Below, in pieces: positions 43,775 to 53,188 of a stretch of DNA of 64,000 nt (within the stretch, counting starts at the first letter, position 1; each line of letters starts with the position of its first letter). This DNA is from JANWWM01 sp046292465 (GTDB lineage: Bacteria > Bacteroidota > Chlorobiia > Chlorobiales > Thermochlorobacteraceae). Position numbers and translations under genes: made by a program. The notes under the pieces were generated by a model. That model worked only from the letters and a program-made list of their open reading frames with translations, had not been told where the DNA came from and did not search any database. The stretch spans positions 1 to 64,000 of the forward strand of contig JBKBRB010000014.1 in assembly GCA_046292465.1 (NCBI GenBank), given 5' to 3'.

Positions 43775-43896
43775 AGTTGTTTCTCCTTTTTAGTTACTTC
43801 AAAAAAATACGACTCAAACTGCGCAAAAATAGCGAAAGTTTTTCAAAATGCACGGCGCAAAATTCTTAACTTTGCGATTAACTTTTTCAAAGTTGT

Positions 43897-46008
43897 ATGA
43901 ACACATCGCACATCACTTTCAAACGCACACTCGTTACAACCGCTCTTCCCTACGCCAACGGACCGCTACATCTCGGTCACCTCACAGGCACATACATTCC
44001 AGCCGATATTTTCGTGCGCTATAAACGGCTTCGTGGCGAAGACATCATTCACATCGGCGGTAGCGACGAGCACGGCGTTCCCATCACCATTCAAGCCGAT
44101 AAGGAGGGCGTCTCGCCGCAAGACATTGTCGACCGCTATCACGCCTTGCACAAAGCCGTGCTTGAAAAACTCAACATCGCCATCGATAACTTTTCGCGCA
44201 CTTCTCTGCCAATTCATCACCAAACCACACAGGAATTTTTTCTCGACTTCGAGCGGCGCGGCATTCTCATCAAAAAAGTTGAGCAACAATTTTATGACGA
44301 AGCCAAACAACAATTCTTACCAGACCGCTACGTGATTGGCACTTGTCCCGTCTGCCAATTTCCCGAAGCCAATGGCGACCAGTGCGAAAACTGCGGCACA
44401 TACCTTTCTGCCACCGAACTTATCAATCCGAAAAGCAAACTTTCAGGCAACACGCCTGTTCTCAAAGAAACGCTTCATTGGTATTTCCCGCTCGGCAAGT
44501 ATCAAGACTTTTTAGAAACCTTGATTGAATCGCATGCGAACGATTGGCGACCGAATGTGCTCAACTACGCGCGCACGTGGCTCAAACAAGGCTTGGGCGA
44601 GCGCGCCATCACGCGCGATTTGAACTGGGGCGTGCCTGTGCCAATTCAAAGCGAGGACGCCAAAGGCAAAGTGATTTACGTTTGGTTCGATGCGGTGCTC
44701 GGCTACATTTCCTCCACGAAAGAATGGGCACAAAAACAAGGCGACCCTGAAAAGTGGCGCACTTATTGGCAACAGCCCGACACGCGCCTCATTCACTTCA
44801 TCGGCAAAGACAATGTCGTTTTTCACGCTATTATGTTCCCCGCGATGCTTAAAGCTTGGAACGACGGCAATCCCAACGCGCAATACATCATCGTTGATAA
44901 TCTTCCCGCATCGGAGTTCATCAACATTGAAGGCAAGAAGTTTTCAAAGTCGCGTGGCTACGCCATCTATGCGCATGAGTTCTTGGAGAAATTCCCCGCC
45001 GATACGCTTCGCTACATCATCGCCGCCAATTACCCCGAAAACCGCGACAGCGATTTCAGTTGGAAAGATTTTCAAAATCGCGTGAATGGCGAACTTGCCG
45101 ATACGCTCGGAAACTTCGTTAAACGCGCGATTGACTTCACCAACTCAAAGTTCGACGGCGTTGTGCCTGCCGATTGCTCGATCGAGGACTGGAACAGCAT
45201 CGGCATAGATTGGACACAAACATTTAGCGAGTTAGAAACCTTGTTTGAGGAAATCCATATCCGCGAAGCCTGTTTCAAAACGATGGAAGTCGCGCGCCTT
45301 GCGAATAAATTTCTCACCGACGCCGAGCCTTGGAAGACCTACAAAACCGACCGCGCACAATCCGCTAAAACCATTGCCATTTCGCTCAACCTTTGCCACA
45401 CGCTTGCCACGATTTTCTCGCCGATTCTGCCCGAAGCAAGCGACAAAATTTTCAACATGCTCAACATAAACGAGCGCGCTTGGGAAAATGCCAAATTGCC
45501 AAAACTTCCCGCTGGGCATCGCCTTTCAGGCATCTCAGAAGTGCTCTTCAAAAAAATTGATGACAAGGAAATCGCGCCTGAACTTGAAAAAATTGAGAAA
45601 CTCGTCGAAGAATTTGCACAGAAAGAACAGCAAAAAATCCAACAAGAATCTTTACAGAAATCTTCAATTCCTGACCTCAAACCTGTTATCACGATTGAAG
45701 ACTTTGAGAAAATTGACTTGCGCGTTGCGACCGTTTTAGCAAGCGAGAAAGTGCCGCGTGCGGATAAACTTTTGAAACTCACTTTGAAACTTGGGAGCGA
45801 AGAGCGCGTGATTTTATCGGGCATTGCCGAGCACTACACCGCCGAAGAAATGATTGGCAAGCATGTGATTGTGGTGGCAAATCTCGCGCCGCGCAAAATG
45901 CGTGGAATTGAGTCGCAAGGCATGCTTTTAGCCGTTACGGATTCAAATGGAAAGGTTCATGTGATTGAAGCACAAGACGCCTCGCTCAACGGCATGCCTG
46001 TCAAGTAA
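43897..46008 (+). CDS. metG: Methionine--tRNA ligase
   Basis: 703 residues. The class I HIGH-like site is PYANGPLHLGHLTGTYIPAD, the zinc knuckle CPVCQFPEANGDQCENC, and the KMSKS loop GKKFSKSRGYAIY. After the anticodon-binding helices comes a C-terminal tRNA-binding domain (KIDLRVATVLASEKVPRADK, then SEERVILSGIAEHY), the EMAP-like module that makes the enzyme dimeric. It charges both initiator and elongator tRNA-Met. Monocistronic; the divergent ferredoxin gene is 122 bases away. Confidence 0.98.
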   Translation: MNTSHITFKRTLVTTALPYANGPLHLGHLTGTYIPADIFVRYKRLRGEDIIHIGGSDEHGVPITIQADKEGVSPQDIVDRYHALHKAVLEKLNIAIDNFSRTSLPIHHQTTQEFFLDFERRGILIKKVEQQFYDEAKQQFLPDRYVIGTCPVCQFPEANGDQCENCGTYLSATELINPKSKLSGNTPVLKETLHWYFPLGKYQDFLETLIESHANDWRPNVLNYARTWLKQGLGERAITRDLNWGVPVPIQSEDAKGKVIYVWFDAVLGYISSTKEWAQKQGDPEKWRTYWQQPDTRLIHFIGKDNVVFHAIMFPAMLKAWNDGNPNAQYIIVDNLPASEFINIEGKKFSKSRGYAIYAHEFLEKFPADTLRYIIAANYPENRDSDFSWKDFQNRVNGELADTLGNFVKRAIDFTNSKFDGVVPADCSIEDWNSIGIDWTQTFSELETLFEEIHIREACFKTMEVARLANKFLTDAEPWKTYKTDRAQSAKTIAISLNLCHTLATIFSPILPEASDKIFNMLNINERAWENAKLPKLPAGHRLSGISEVLFKKIDDKEIAPELEKIEKLVEEFAQKEQQKIQQESLQKSSIPDLKPVITIEDFEKIDLRVATVLASEKVPRADKLLKLTLKLGSEERVILSGIAEHYTAEEMIGKHVIVVANLAPRKMRGIESQGMLLAVTDSNGKVHVIEAQDASLNGMPVK

Positions 46009-46036
46009 TGCCACAATCAGATACACGATAAGGTTT

Positions 46037-46415
46037 TCAGGATTCCAGTGATGGGAGCAAGAGAGGTTTAATTTCAGGGTATCGGAAATGCTTTTGGTTG
46101 AAGGTGAAGAGCGGGAGATTGCGATTTATCGCTGTTGCACCGATAATTGCATCGCCGAGTAAAATACCTGCTCTGCTTGAATGTCGGCGCACGAGTTCCA
46201 ACGCCATTGTTAGGTCGTCGCCCATATTCGGCATTTGCTCAAACTTGAATTGCACAAACGATTCCAACTTTTTTTATCTCTTTCCTGCTTTTGCTTCCTT
46301 GAATTAACTCAATGTTGACCACTGTGCAAATAATTGGATTGTGTTTTTGTAATGCTTCAGAGAACTGCTCGCTTTTGAACGCACGTATCACGACATCGGT
46401 GTCAACAATTATCAT
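46037..46415 (-). pseudogene. VapC-type PIN-domain toxin gene, frameshifted
   Basis: From the ATG at 46413-46415 the frame reads MIIVDTDVVIRAFKSEQF, then NIELIQGSKSRKEIKK. It then shifts at a run of seven A (minus strand, about 46268-46274), after which the second frame continues LESFVQFKFEQMPNMG and ends in LLGDAIIGATAINRN and LFTFNQKHFR. Joined, this is a full PIN domain of about 125 residues with its acidic site (Asp5, Glu in NIELIQ, Asp in LLGDAI). Removing one A restores the frame. VapC toxins cut RNA and are neutralised by the antitoxin encoded just upstream, which overlaps it by four bases. Confidence 0.8.
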
Positions 46416-46664
46416 TTGAAGTGCCCTCTCATTCTCTCCACATATTCAACTTCGCTCATTCCATTCAACATTCGTTCAACGATTTTCTTCACGTCGGCTT
46501 GAAGTTTTTTTTCTTGCTTCGGCGTCAGAGTGCTCTTCTTAGCGGGAATGATTTCAAAAACTTTATCTCCGTTCCTGACGAGAACTGTTTTCGGCTCTTT
46601 GAGTTCGAGCGATTTCTTGGTTCGCGTCGTTTTTTTTTTCTTTGGCAGTTTTCTTGACTTTCAT
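46412..46664 (-). pseudogene. Antitoxin gene partner of the PIN toxin, frameshifted at A10
   Basis: From the ATG at 46662-46664 the frame reads MKVKKTAKEKK and meets a run of ten A (plus strand T at 46630-46639). With nine A it would continue TTRTKKSLELKEPKTVLVRN, then GDKVFEIIPAKK and a helical tail ending YVERMRGHFK. The stop codon TGA overlaps the toxin start (ATGA), the usual coupling of such modules. The downstream frame has no ATG, GTG or TTG upstream of its core, so a one-base slip is the only obvious way to make the protein. The fold resembles a short AbrB/Phd-like antitoxin, but the family is not certain. Confidence 0.7.
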
Positions 46665-46754
46665 CGTTTGGCTTCGTTTAAGTTACTCTATCATTTTAGC
46701 AATGGTTGATAAGAATCACAAACTTGCTTCGCCGCTCACGCTTGTATTCTTCGG

Positions 46755-49313
46755 CTACACTTCGTTACGCAAAACTTCAAGCGGCGAGTGCGAATGAACG
46801 CCACGACTGCCCTGCACGCCAATTACGACCGTGAGCGTAATCATCACGAGCATCATTACCACCATTGGCAAAAGGTTTGGCAGAAAGGTGAATTTGAAAA
46901 CCGTATAGGCTAAAATCACACTTGCCGCCGCCGAGAGCATCACGCCTGAAAGCGAGGCAAGAAATCCAAGCAAGAGATATTCAACCGTCATGATGGAAAC
47001 CACTTGCTTACGCACTGCGCCCAGCGTCCGTAGCAACACGCTTTCGCGCGTGCGTTGAAAACGGCTAATCAAGACCGAGCCAATCAATACCGCAACACCG
47101 GTCAGAATGCTGAAGAGTGCCATGAACTCAATCACGAGCGAGATTTTATCCAAAATTGAATCCACCGTCGAGAGAATTAAGCCCAAATCAATCGCAGAAA
47201 CGTTCGGGAAGGCTTCGACCATCGCTTGTTGAATTTCGGCAGAGTGCTCGTCACTACTTGCGCGCGTCAGCACCGCATAAAATTGTGGTGCGTCTTCCAG
47301 CACGCCTGTCGGAAAGAGAATCGAGAACGACGGCTGTATGCGCCTGAAATCGACCTTGCGAATACTTCCAACAAAACATTTCACAAGCACGCCTTGCACA
47401 TCGAAGGAAATTTCATCGTTCAAATCAACTTCTAATGCTTGCGCTAAAAATTCGTTGATAGAAATTTTAATGCTATCGTTCGGTGACTTTACAGGCTTGT
47501 TCATTTCGCCTTTGATGAGCGTTTCCGTTTCGTTCAGCGTATCTCGATACGAGACGCGATACTCCCAAAGCCACGCGCTTTTGACGGTGGAATCGCGCCG
47601 CGCTTCGGCAACGGTTTTTCCTTTCACTGCCGCAATGCGCATGGTAACAATCGGAATGGTTTGCATCACTGGCGCGTCAATCGCCGTGAGCAATTCTTCT
47701 ACGCCTTTGCGTTGGTCGCTTTGAACATCGAAGAAAACAAGGTTCGGTTGATTTTCTTTTGAGGTAAGTTCAACTTGCTCAATCAGCATGGCTTGAAGCA
47801 GATACATCAAGGAAATCAGCATAGTGCCGAAACCAAGCGAGAGAATGAGAACGAGCGTTTGGTTGTTTGGTCGGTAAAGATTCGCCAAGCCTTGTCGCCA
47901 CACATAGTTCCATCGCTTTGGAAAAAACTTTCGTGCGGCAACCATTGTGCCTTTTGCTACCAGCGCAAGAAGCCCAAGAGAAACGCCAAGCCCAAGCATG
48001 ATGAACGCACCTTGTTTCAAGCGTTCAATGAACGAAAGTGCAGCATCGGTTTGAAGCGACGCAAAGAGCCATACAACCATTACAATCAATCCAAACACAA
48101 TGTAGCGTAAGTAATCTTGTTGGACTTTTTCATCATCAACCGACGCACGAAGCACAAGCAGTGGCGAAACGTTGCGAACTGTAAGCAACGGCAAAAGTGC
48201 GAAAGCAATCGCCATCAGCAATCCAATCGATACGCCAACACCGATTGCCGAAAGTGATATAACAAACTCGACTTGAATTGGAAGGAAATCGCCGAGTAAT
48301 CGTGGCAGAAACGCACTGACGAAAACCCCAATCATTGCGCCGAGGCTTACGCCAATCAGCCCCATTGCAAAGGTTTGAATCAAATAAATCGCAAACGCCT
48401 GCGCCGATGATGCGCCCATACAGCGAAGCGTAGCAACGGTTTGAAGTTTTTGCTTCACATACACATTCACCGCACTGGCTACGCCTACACTTCCCAACAG
48501 TAGCGCAATAAATCCAACAAGGTTGAGAAAGCGATAGAGATTTTCCAACGTCCTGCCCAACGACGCTTGTCGCTCTTCGGCAGTTGTTGCTGTTGCAGAA
48601 GTGAGATTGAGCAAGGGTTTGAGCGAGTCGACAACGGCTTTCGCACTTGTTCCGCTCGGTAGTTTGAAAAACGCTTTGTAAGTAACGCGGCTTCCCACTT
48701 GAATGAGTTTCGTTGAATCGACATACATTGGCGGGATATAGACCCTCGGACCAATCACTGATGCCACTGCCGCTTCGCCGGGCACTTCTTTCAAAATTCC
48801 GCTAACAAGAAAACTCACGTCGCCGATTTTGACGCTATCACCCTGTTGCACGCCGAATTGAATTGCAAGCGTGTTGTCGATAAGCGCGTTTCGTCCGTTG
48901 TTGAGCGTGTTGTAAGCCGACTTCGGTTCGGTTTCAATCGCGCCATAAAACGGGAAGTCGCCTGTAACGGCGCGAATTTGCGAGAGCCGCGTTTTGGATT
49001 GTTTCGGAAAATAGACCATTGAGCCGAATGAAATTTCACGTGCGATTTCTGCTCTTTCGGCAAGCGAATCGACAGCGCGTTCAAGTTCTTTTGAAAACGG
49101 CTGACGCGATTCAATCCCAAGGTCTGCGCCTAAAAGCGATTTGGCTTGTGTGCTGACGGCGCGCTCTAAACTTTCGCCAAGCGAATTGACGGCGACAAGT
49201 GCCGCTGTGCCGAGAATGATTGACGAAATGAAAAGAAACAGCCTTCGGCGATGTGTGCGGCTATCGCGCCATGCCATTATCCAAGTCCAACGATTAAACA
49301 AACTCGCTATCAT
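46755..49313 (-). CDS. ABC transporter permease, FtsX/MacB family (YbbP-like)
   Basis: 852 residues with the two-repeat layout of YbbP: an N-terminal membrane helix (LFLFISSIILGTAALVAVNS) and a periplasmic domain (ESLERAVSTQAKSLLGADLG). A cluster of helices from about 265 follows, a second periplasmic part from about 505 (LTSKENQPNLVFFDVQSDQR), and three final helices. These permeases do not carry substrate through the membrane but pass mechanical work to the periplasm. The gene overlaps the ATPase gene by four bases, and tesA is divergent from both: the same trio as tesA-ybbA-ybbP in enterobacteria. Confidence 0.9.
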   Translation of the reverse strand: MIASLFNRWTWIMAWRDSRTHRRRLFLFISSIILGTAALVAVNSLGESLERAVSTQAKSLLGADLGIESRQPFSKELERAVDSLAERAEIAREISFGSMVYFPKQSKTRLSQIRAVTGDFPFYGAIETEPKSAYNTLNNGRNALIDNTLAIQFGVQQGDSVKIGDVSFLVSGILKEVPGEAAVASVIGPRVYIPPMYVDSTKLIQVGSRVTYKAFFKLPSGTSAKAVVDSLKPLLNLTSATATTAEERQASLGRTLENLYRFLNLVGFIALLLGSVGVASAVNVYVKQKLQTVATLRCMGASSAQAFAIYLIQTFAMGLIGVSLGAMIGVFVSAFLPRLLGDFLPIQVEFVISLSAIGVGVSIGLLMAIAFALLPLLTVRNVSPLLVLRASVDDEKVQQDYLRYIVFGLIVMVVWLFASLQTDAALSFIERLKQGAFIMLGLGVSLGLLALVAKGTMVAARKFFPKRWNYVWRQGLANLYRPNNQTLVLILSLGFGTMLISLMYLLQAMLIEQVELTSKENQPNLVFFDVQSDQRKGVEELLTAIDAPVMQTIPIVTMRIAAVKGKTVAEARRDSTVKSAWLWEYRVSYRDTLNETETLIKGEMNKPVKSPNDSIKISINEFLAQALEVDLNDEISFDVQGVLVKCFVGSIRKVDFRRIQPSFSILFPTGVLEDAPQFYAVLTRASSDEHSAEIQQAMVEAFPNVSAIDLGLILSTVDSILDKISLVIEFMALFSILTGVAVLIGSVLISRFQRTRESVLLRTLGAVRKQVVSIMTVEYLLLGFLASLSGVMLSAAASVILAYTVFKFTFLPNLLPMVVMMLVMITLTVVIGVQGSRGVHSHSPLEVLRNEV

Positions 49314-50032
49314 TGTGCTGTTGTGGGATTGAAATTTGTTTCTTGCACTTCGTTCAGCGTATCGGAAACCACGATGCCATTTTTGAGGCGAATGATTCGT
49401 TCGGTTTTTCGCGCTAGGTCAAGATTGTGCGTAACGAGCACAAGGGTTGTTTTGGCTTCGCGATTGAGTTCAAAAAGAAGTGATTCGATTTTTTCGCTTG
49501 TCTCTCCGTCTAAATTGCCAGTGGGTTCATCGGCAAAGAGGATTTTTGGGCGGTTGATGAACGAGCGAGCAATCGCAACGCGCTGTTGTTCGCCGCCGCT
49601 GAGTTGGGTGGGATAGTGATGCACACGTTTTTCCAAACCGACGCGCGCAAGAAGTTCAATCCCGTCTTTTTCATTGACGCGCTCGCCGCGCAGTTCAAGT
49701 GGCACAAGCACGTTTTCAAGTGCGGTCAAGGTTGGAATAAGTTGAAAATTTTGGAAGACAAATCCGACGAATTGATTGCGAACTTTGGCGCGTTCATCTT
49801 CGGAGAGCGTATCAATCGTAATGCCGCAAAGCGTAACACTACCGCTAGTTTGCCTATCCAACCCTGCGCACAATCCGAGCAACGTTGTTTTTCCGCTTCC
49901 CGACGGACCGACAATCGCACACGAATCGCCTTCGCTCAAACTGAAACTCACTTGGCTAAGCACTGTGAGCGTTTGCTCGCCGCTGTGGTAAGTTTTGGTT
50001 AAATCTTGGACGGAAAGAATCGTTTGGCTCAT
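49310..50032 (-). CDS. ABC transporter ATP-binding protein (YbbA/LolD-like)
   Basis: 240 residues from the ATG at 50030-50032 (MSQTILSVQDLTKTY); the longer frame adds a non-conserved N-terminus. Walker A is GPSGSGKT (42-49), the signature LSGGEQQR, and Walker B LFADEPTGNLDGE. This is the MacB/LolD/FtsE subclass of ATPases that drive FtsX-type permeases, here the gene immediately downstream, which it overlaps by four bases (ATGA). Confidence 0.95.
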   Translation of the reverse strand: MSQTILSVQDLTKTYHSGEQTLTVLSQVSFSLSEGDSCAIVGPSGSGKTTLLGLCAGLDRQTSGSVTLCGITIDTLSEDERAKVRNQFVGFVFQNFQLIPTLTALENVLVPLELRGERVNEKDGIELLARVGLEKRVHHYPTQLSGGEQQRVAIARSFINRPKILFADEPTGNLDGETSEKIESLLFELNREAKTTLVLVTHNLDLARKTERIIRLKNGIVVSDTLNEVQETNFNPTTAQ

Positions 50033-50232
50033 GTGTTTGATAGTTCGTTGAGATATTTTTACAGAGCAATTTTGCATGAGGAACAGGCGGTTTTCCCCAA
50101 TGGGCATTGACCGAGATAGGCGTTGAATAACTTTTTGTTAAGGCGTTATTGACTTTGTTATGATTCGTTAAATTTGCTTACGGAAATTCACTTCACATAA
50201 ACCAAAAGATTCATAAAAGGTTGCATTTCCAA

Positions 50233-50865
50233 ATGCGCATTGCGTTTTTAAGTCTTTTGTTTTTTTCTTTTGTGTTCCGCGTTCAAGACGAGAAAGTCAT
50301 TTTGTTTTTAGGCGATAGCCTTTCAGCAGGGTTTGGGCTTGATATTGCGCAAGCGTTTCCGTCGCTCATTCAAGAAAAAATCCAACAAGAAAAGTTACCG
50401 TTTAAGGTTGTCAATGCAGGACTTTCAGGCGAGACGACGGCGGGCGGCTTACGGCGAATTGATTGGCTCTTGAAGCAAAAGGTTGATGTTTTGGTGATTG
50501 AACTCGGAGGTAATGACGGGCTTCGTGGCATTGCGCCATCGGAAACAGAAAAAAATTTGCAAGGCATTATTGACAAGATGCGCGAGAAAAATCCCAACGC
50601 AGAAATTGTCTTAGCAGGCATGCAGGCACCGCCGAACATGGGGAAAGATTACACGGAAAAGTTTCGCGCCATTTTTCCGGCTTTGGCAAAAAAGAACAAC
50701 CTTGCGTTCATTCCTTTTCTGCTCGAGGGTGTTGCAGGCAATCCGCGTCTTAATTTGCCTGATGGCATTCATCCAACGGCGGAAGGGCATCAACTCGTTG
50801 CACAAACGGTCTGGGAAACGCTTAAACCTGTTTTATCTCGAACCATTCAAGCACAAGTCAAATGA
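50233..50865 (+). CDS. tesA: SGNH-hydrolase, TesA/arylesterase type
   Basis: 210 residues from the ATG at 50233 (MRIAFLSLLFFSFVF gives a signal peptide); a TTG 12 bases earlier is also open. The SGNH blocks are FLGDSLSAGFGL (Ser29), GLSGETTAGG, ELGGNDGLRG and LPDGIHPTAEGH (Asp and His). TesA is a periplasmic lysophospholipase/thioesterase with broad esterase activity. The neighbouring divergent ybbA-ybbP-like pair is a widely conserved context. Its stop overlaps the histidine-kinase start (ATGA). Confidence 0.92.
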   Translation: MRIAFLSLLFFSFVFRVQDEKVILFLGDSLSAGFGLDIAQAFPSLIQEKIQQEKLPFKVVNAGLSGETTAGGLRRIDWLLKQKVDVLVIELGGNDGLRGIAPSETEKNLQGIIDKMREKNPNAEIVLAGMQAPPNMGKDYTEKFRAIFPALAKKNNLAFIPFLLEGVAGNPRLNLPDGIHPTAEGHQLVAQTVWETLKPVLSRTIQAQVK

Positions 50866-52712
50866 TTACTGCTGAAGAACTTCAATCTCGTTTATGTGGC
50901 ACAAGCGACCTTGAACAAACCATTGATGACCTGAACGAATCTGTTTGGGAAATGAGTCGTAACGACCCCAAGCATGGCGTTACGCTTTGTCATTTGATTG
51001 AGAAATGGTCTCGTGATGCAGGCTACTTGAAAGGTCTTGCCAAAGCCTTGCGCAATCGGGCGCTTTGCTATCAACGATTGTCGAGTTATGAACTTGCACT
51101 GAAAGATTTGAACGAAGCCTCTCGCTTGTTTCGAGACTTGAACGACCTTTCTGGCGAAGCCAGCACGCTCAACACCAGCGGGCTAATTTTCACGGAACTT
51201 GGCGAATACGCCAAAGCCATGGAATGCTTTGAGCATGCTTTGCCGAAATATGAAACTCTCAATTACACGATTGGCATTGCTTCCACTACATCAAACATTG
51301 GGCATATTTCGGTCATTTTAGGCGAGCAAGAACTCGCACTTGATTACTTCAAAAAAAGCCTACTACTTTACCGCAGTATCAACGATAAGCGCGGACAAGC
51401 CGCTGTGCTTGTTAGCATCGGCAATGTTTATACGAGCCTGAATGCACCGACTGAAGCACTCAAATGCTTTCGCGAGAGTCTCATGCTCTACGAACAAACT
51501 AACGACCTGCAAGGCAAAGCCGTCGCTTTGCGAAACGTTGGTTTGATTTTTGCAACGCTTGGGGAAGAATCTGAAGCTCTTTCGCACTATGAACAAAGTT
51601 TGAACCTTATGCGCGAGGTCGGCGATAAGCGCGGCGAAGCGTCAGTGTTGCTTGCGCTCGCCAATCTGTATCTCAAAAGCGGAAATGTCGATCAACACTT
51701 TCCGCTCATCAAGTCTTATTTGGATAACGCGCTCCCAATTGCAGAATCTATCAAAGCCAAAACGCTCATCTATGAAGTTCATCGCAGTTACGCCGAAATG
51801 TATGAAATGATGCTTGATTACAAGAGCGCTCTTTTTCATCACAAACTCTTTTTGAGCGTCAAAGAAAGTTTGATGAGCGAAGAGGCTCGCAAGAAATTGC
51901 GCAATCAACAAATCACCAATGCCATTGAAAAGGCTGAAAAAGAAGCCGAACTTTATCGCCTGAAAAACCAAGAACTCTCCGAAGCCAATCGCGCCCTCAA
52001 AGAACTTAACGACCTCAAAACCGAACTTATGGGCTTTGCCGCGCACGACCTCAAAGCCCCGCTTCAATCGATTATGACCTTCGCCGAACTCATTCACGCT
52101 TCTTCGGACGATAAAGCATCGGTTGAAGAGTTTTCACAGAACATCTTCAAAGCGTCGGAGCGCATGTTCAACATGGTCAAAAGCCTTTTGCAGTCCACCG
52201 CCATTGAACTTGGGAAAATCGATCTCAATTTGCACATCACGAACATTTCAGGTCTTGTTCAAAAATCGGTTGCTCAAAATCTTCCAAAAGCCGTTAGCAA
52301 ATCACAAAACCTTCACTCTGAGATTAACGAAAACCTTTTAGCCAATGTCGACTCTGAACGCTTGTTGGAAGTCTTAGACAATCTCATTTCCAACGCCATT
52401 AAATACACGCCGCTGGGGAAAAAGATTTTGGTCAAATGCGAAAAGAAATTTCCCCGACACCTTCAACATCAAGGCACAAGCGTTTTCATATCGGTGAGCG
52501 ATGAAGGGCAAGGACTCAGCGAAGAGGATATGCAAAAACTTTTCGGACGATTTCAAAAACTTTCTTCTCAACCCACTGCGGGCGAACACTCGTCAGGACT
52601 TGGACTATACATTTCCAAAAAATATATCGAGATGATGGGCGGGAAAATTTGGGCAGAATCCGAAGGCAAAGATAAAGGTGCCACGTTCTTCATTGAGTTG
52701 CCTGCTGCTTAG
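50862..52712 (+). CDS. Soluble TPR-sensor histidine kinase
   Basis: 616 residues and no membrane segment. Residues about 40-330 are tetratricopeptide repeats (ASTLNTSGLIFTELGEYAKA, ASTTSNIGHISVILGEQELA, AVALRNVGLIFATLGEESEA). A coiled coil follows (AIEKAEKEAELYRLKNQEL), then the HisKA box FAAHDLKAPLQSIMTFAELI and a HATPase domain with LDNLISNAIKYTPLG, VSDEGQGLSEED and HSSGLGLYISKKY. It should sense protein partners or internal state through the TPR part and phosphorylate itself. No response regulator is adjacent. It follows tesA with a four-base overlap and converges, overlapping by four bases, with sixA. Confidence 0.93.
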   Translation: MITAEELQSRLCGTSDLEQTIDDLNESVWEMSRNDPKHGVTLCHLIEKWSRDAGYLKGLAKALRNRALCYQRLSSYELALKDLNEASRLFRDLNDLSGEASTLNTSGLIFTELGEYAKAMECFEHALPKYETLNYTIGIASTTSNIGHISVILGEQELALDYFKKSLLLYRSINDKRGQAAVLVSIGNVYTSLNAPTEALKCFRESLMLYEQTNDLQGKAVALRNVGLIFATLGEESEALSHYEQSLNLMREVGDKRGEASVLLALANLYLKSGNVDQHFPLIKSYLDNALPIAESIKAKTLIYEVHRSYAEMYEMMLDYKSALFHHKLFLSVKESLMSEEARKKLRNQQITNAIEKAEKEAELYRLKNQELSEANRALKELNDLKTELMGFAAHDLKAPLQSIMTFAELIHASSDDKASVEEFSQNIFKASERMFNMVKSLLQSTAIELGKIDLNLHITNISGLVQKSVAQNLPKAVSKSQNLHSEINENLLANVDSERLLEVLDNLISNAIKYTPLGKKILVKCEKKFPRHLQHQGTSVFISVSDEGQGLSEEDMQKLFGRFQKLSSQPTAGEHSSGLGLYISKKYIEMMGGKIWAESEGKDKGATFFIELPAA

Positions 52713-53188
52713 GGCAAGTCGTTTGGCGAAAGCAAGAGTTGTAAGTCGCCACCCGTCAAAGTTGAACCGATGCGCACAATCGCAAGCGTGCATGGCTCAA
52801 AGTGAAATTGCGTGTGATGCTCGCCGCTAATCAAGGTTGAAATGAGTTTTGTCAAAGTCGGTTGATGCGCAACAATTCCTAACGTCTCTACCTCTTTATG
52901 TTTGTTCAACACTTCCAAGTAGGTTCGCACGCCGAAGTCTGTTGAGAGTTCCTCGACTGATTTTTTCTCGCACCCCAATTCTGACGCTAAAATTTCCGCC
53001 GTCTGAACCGCACGCATCAACGGACTATGCAAGAGCAGTTTTAATCGGTGATTTTTTGATTTCAAATACGCACCGACTTTTTGAGCATCTTGCCGTCCTT
53101 TTTCGGTCAATCGCCTTTCTTCATCACGGAACACGCCGTTTTTACCGATCTCTTCGGCTTCTCCATGCCGAAAAATGTAGAGTTTCAT
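52709..53188 (-). CDS. sixA: Phosphohistidine phosphatase SixA-like
   Basis: 159 residues. The phosphoglycerate-mutase fold marks are FRHGEAEE (catalytic His8), HSPLMRAVQTAEIL and a second histidine in IVAHQPTLTKL. SixA proteins remove phosphate from histidines of phosphotransfer domains, lowering signalling. The gene starts with a four-base overlap to maf, and its stop overlaps that of the histidine-kinase gene, so a functional link with that kinase is possible but unproven. Confidence 0.88.
   Translation of the reverse strand: MKLYIFRHGEAEEIGKNGVFRDEERRLTEKGRQDAQKVGAYLKSKNHRLKLLLHSPLMRAVQTAEILASELGCEKKSVEELSTDFGVRTYLEVLNKHKEVETLGIVAHQPTLTKLISTLISGEHHTQFHFEPCTLAIVRIGSTLTGGDLQLLLSPNDLP

Noticed and set aside
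46412..46630. Intact antitoxin with an alternative start downstream of the A-run
   Set aside because: The frame has no ATG, GTG or TTG until a methionine near the C-terminus, which would remove most of the protein.
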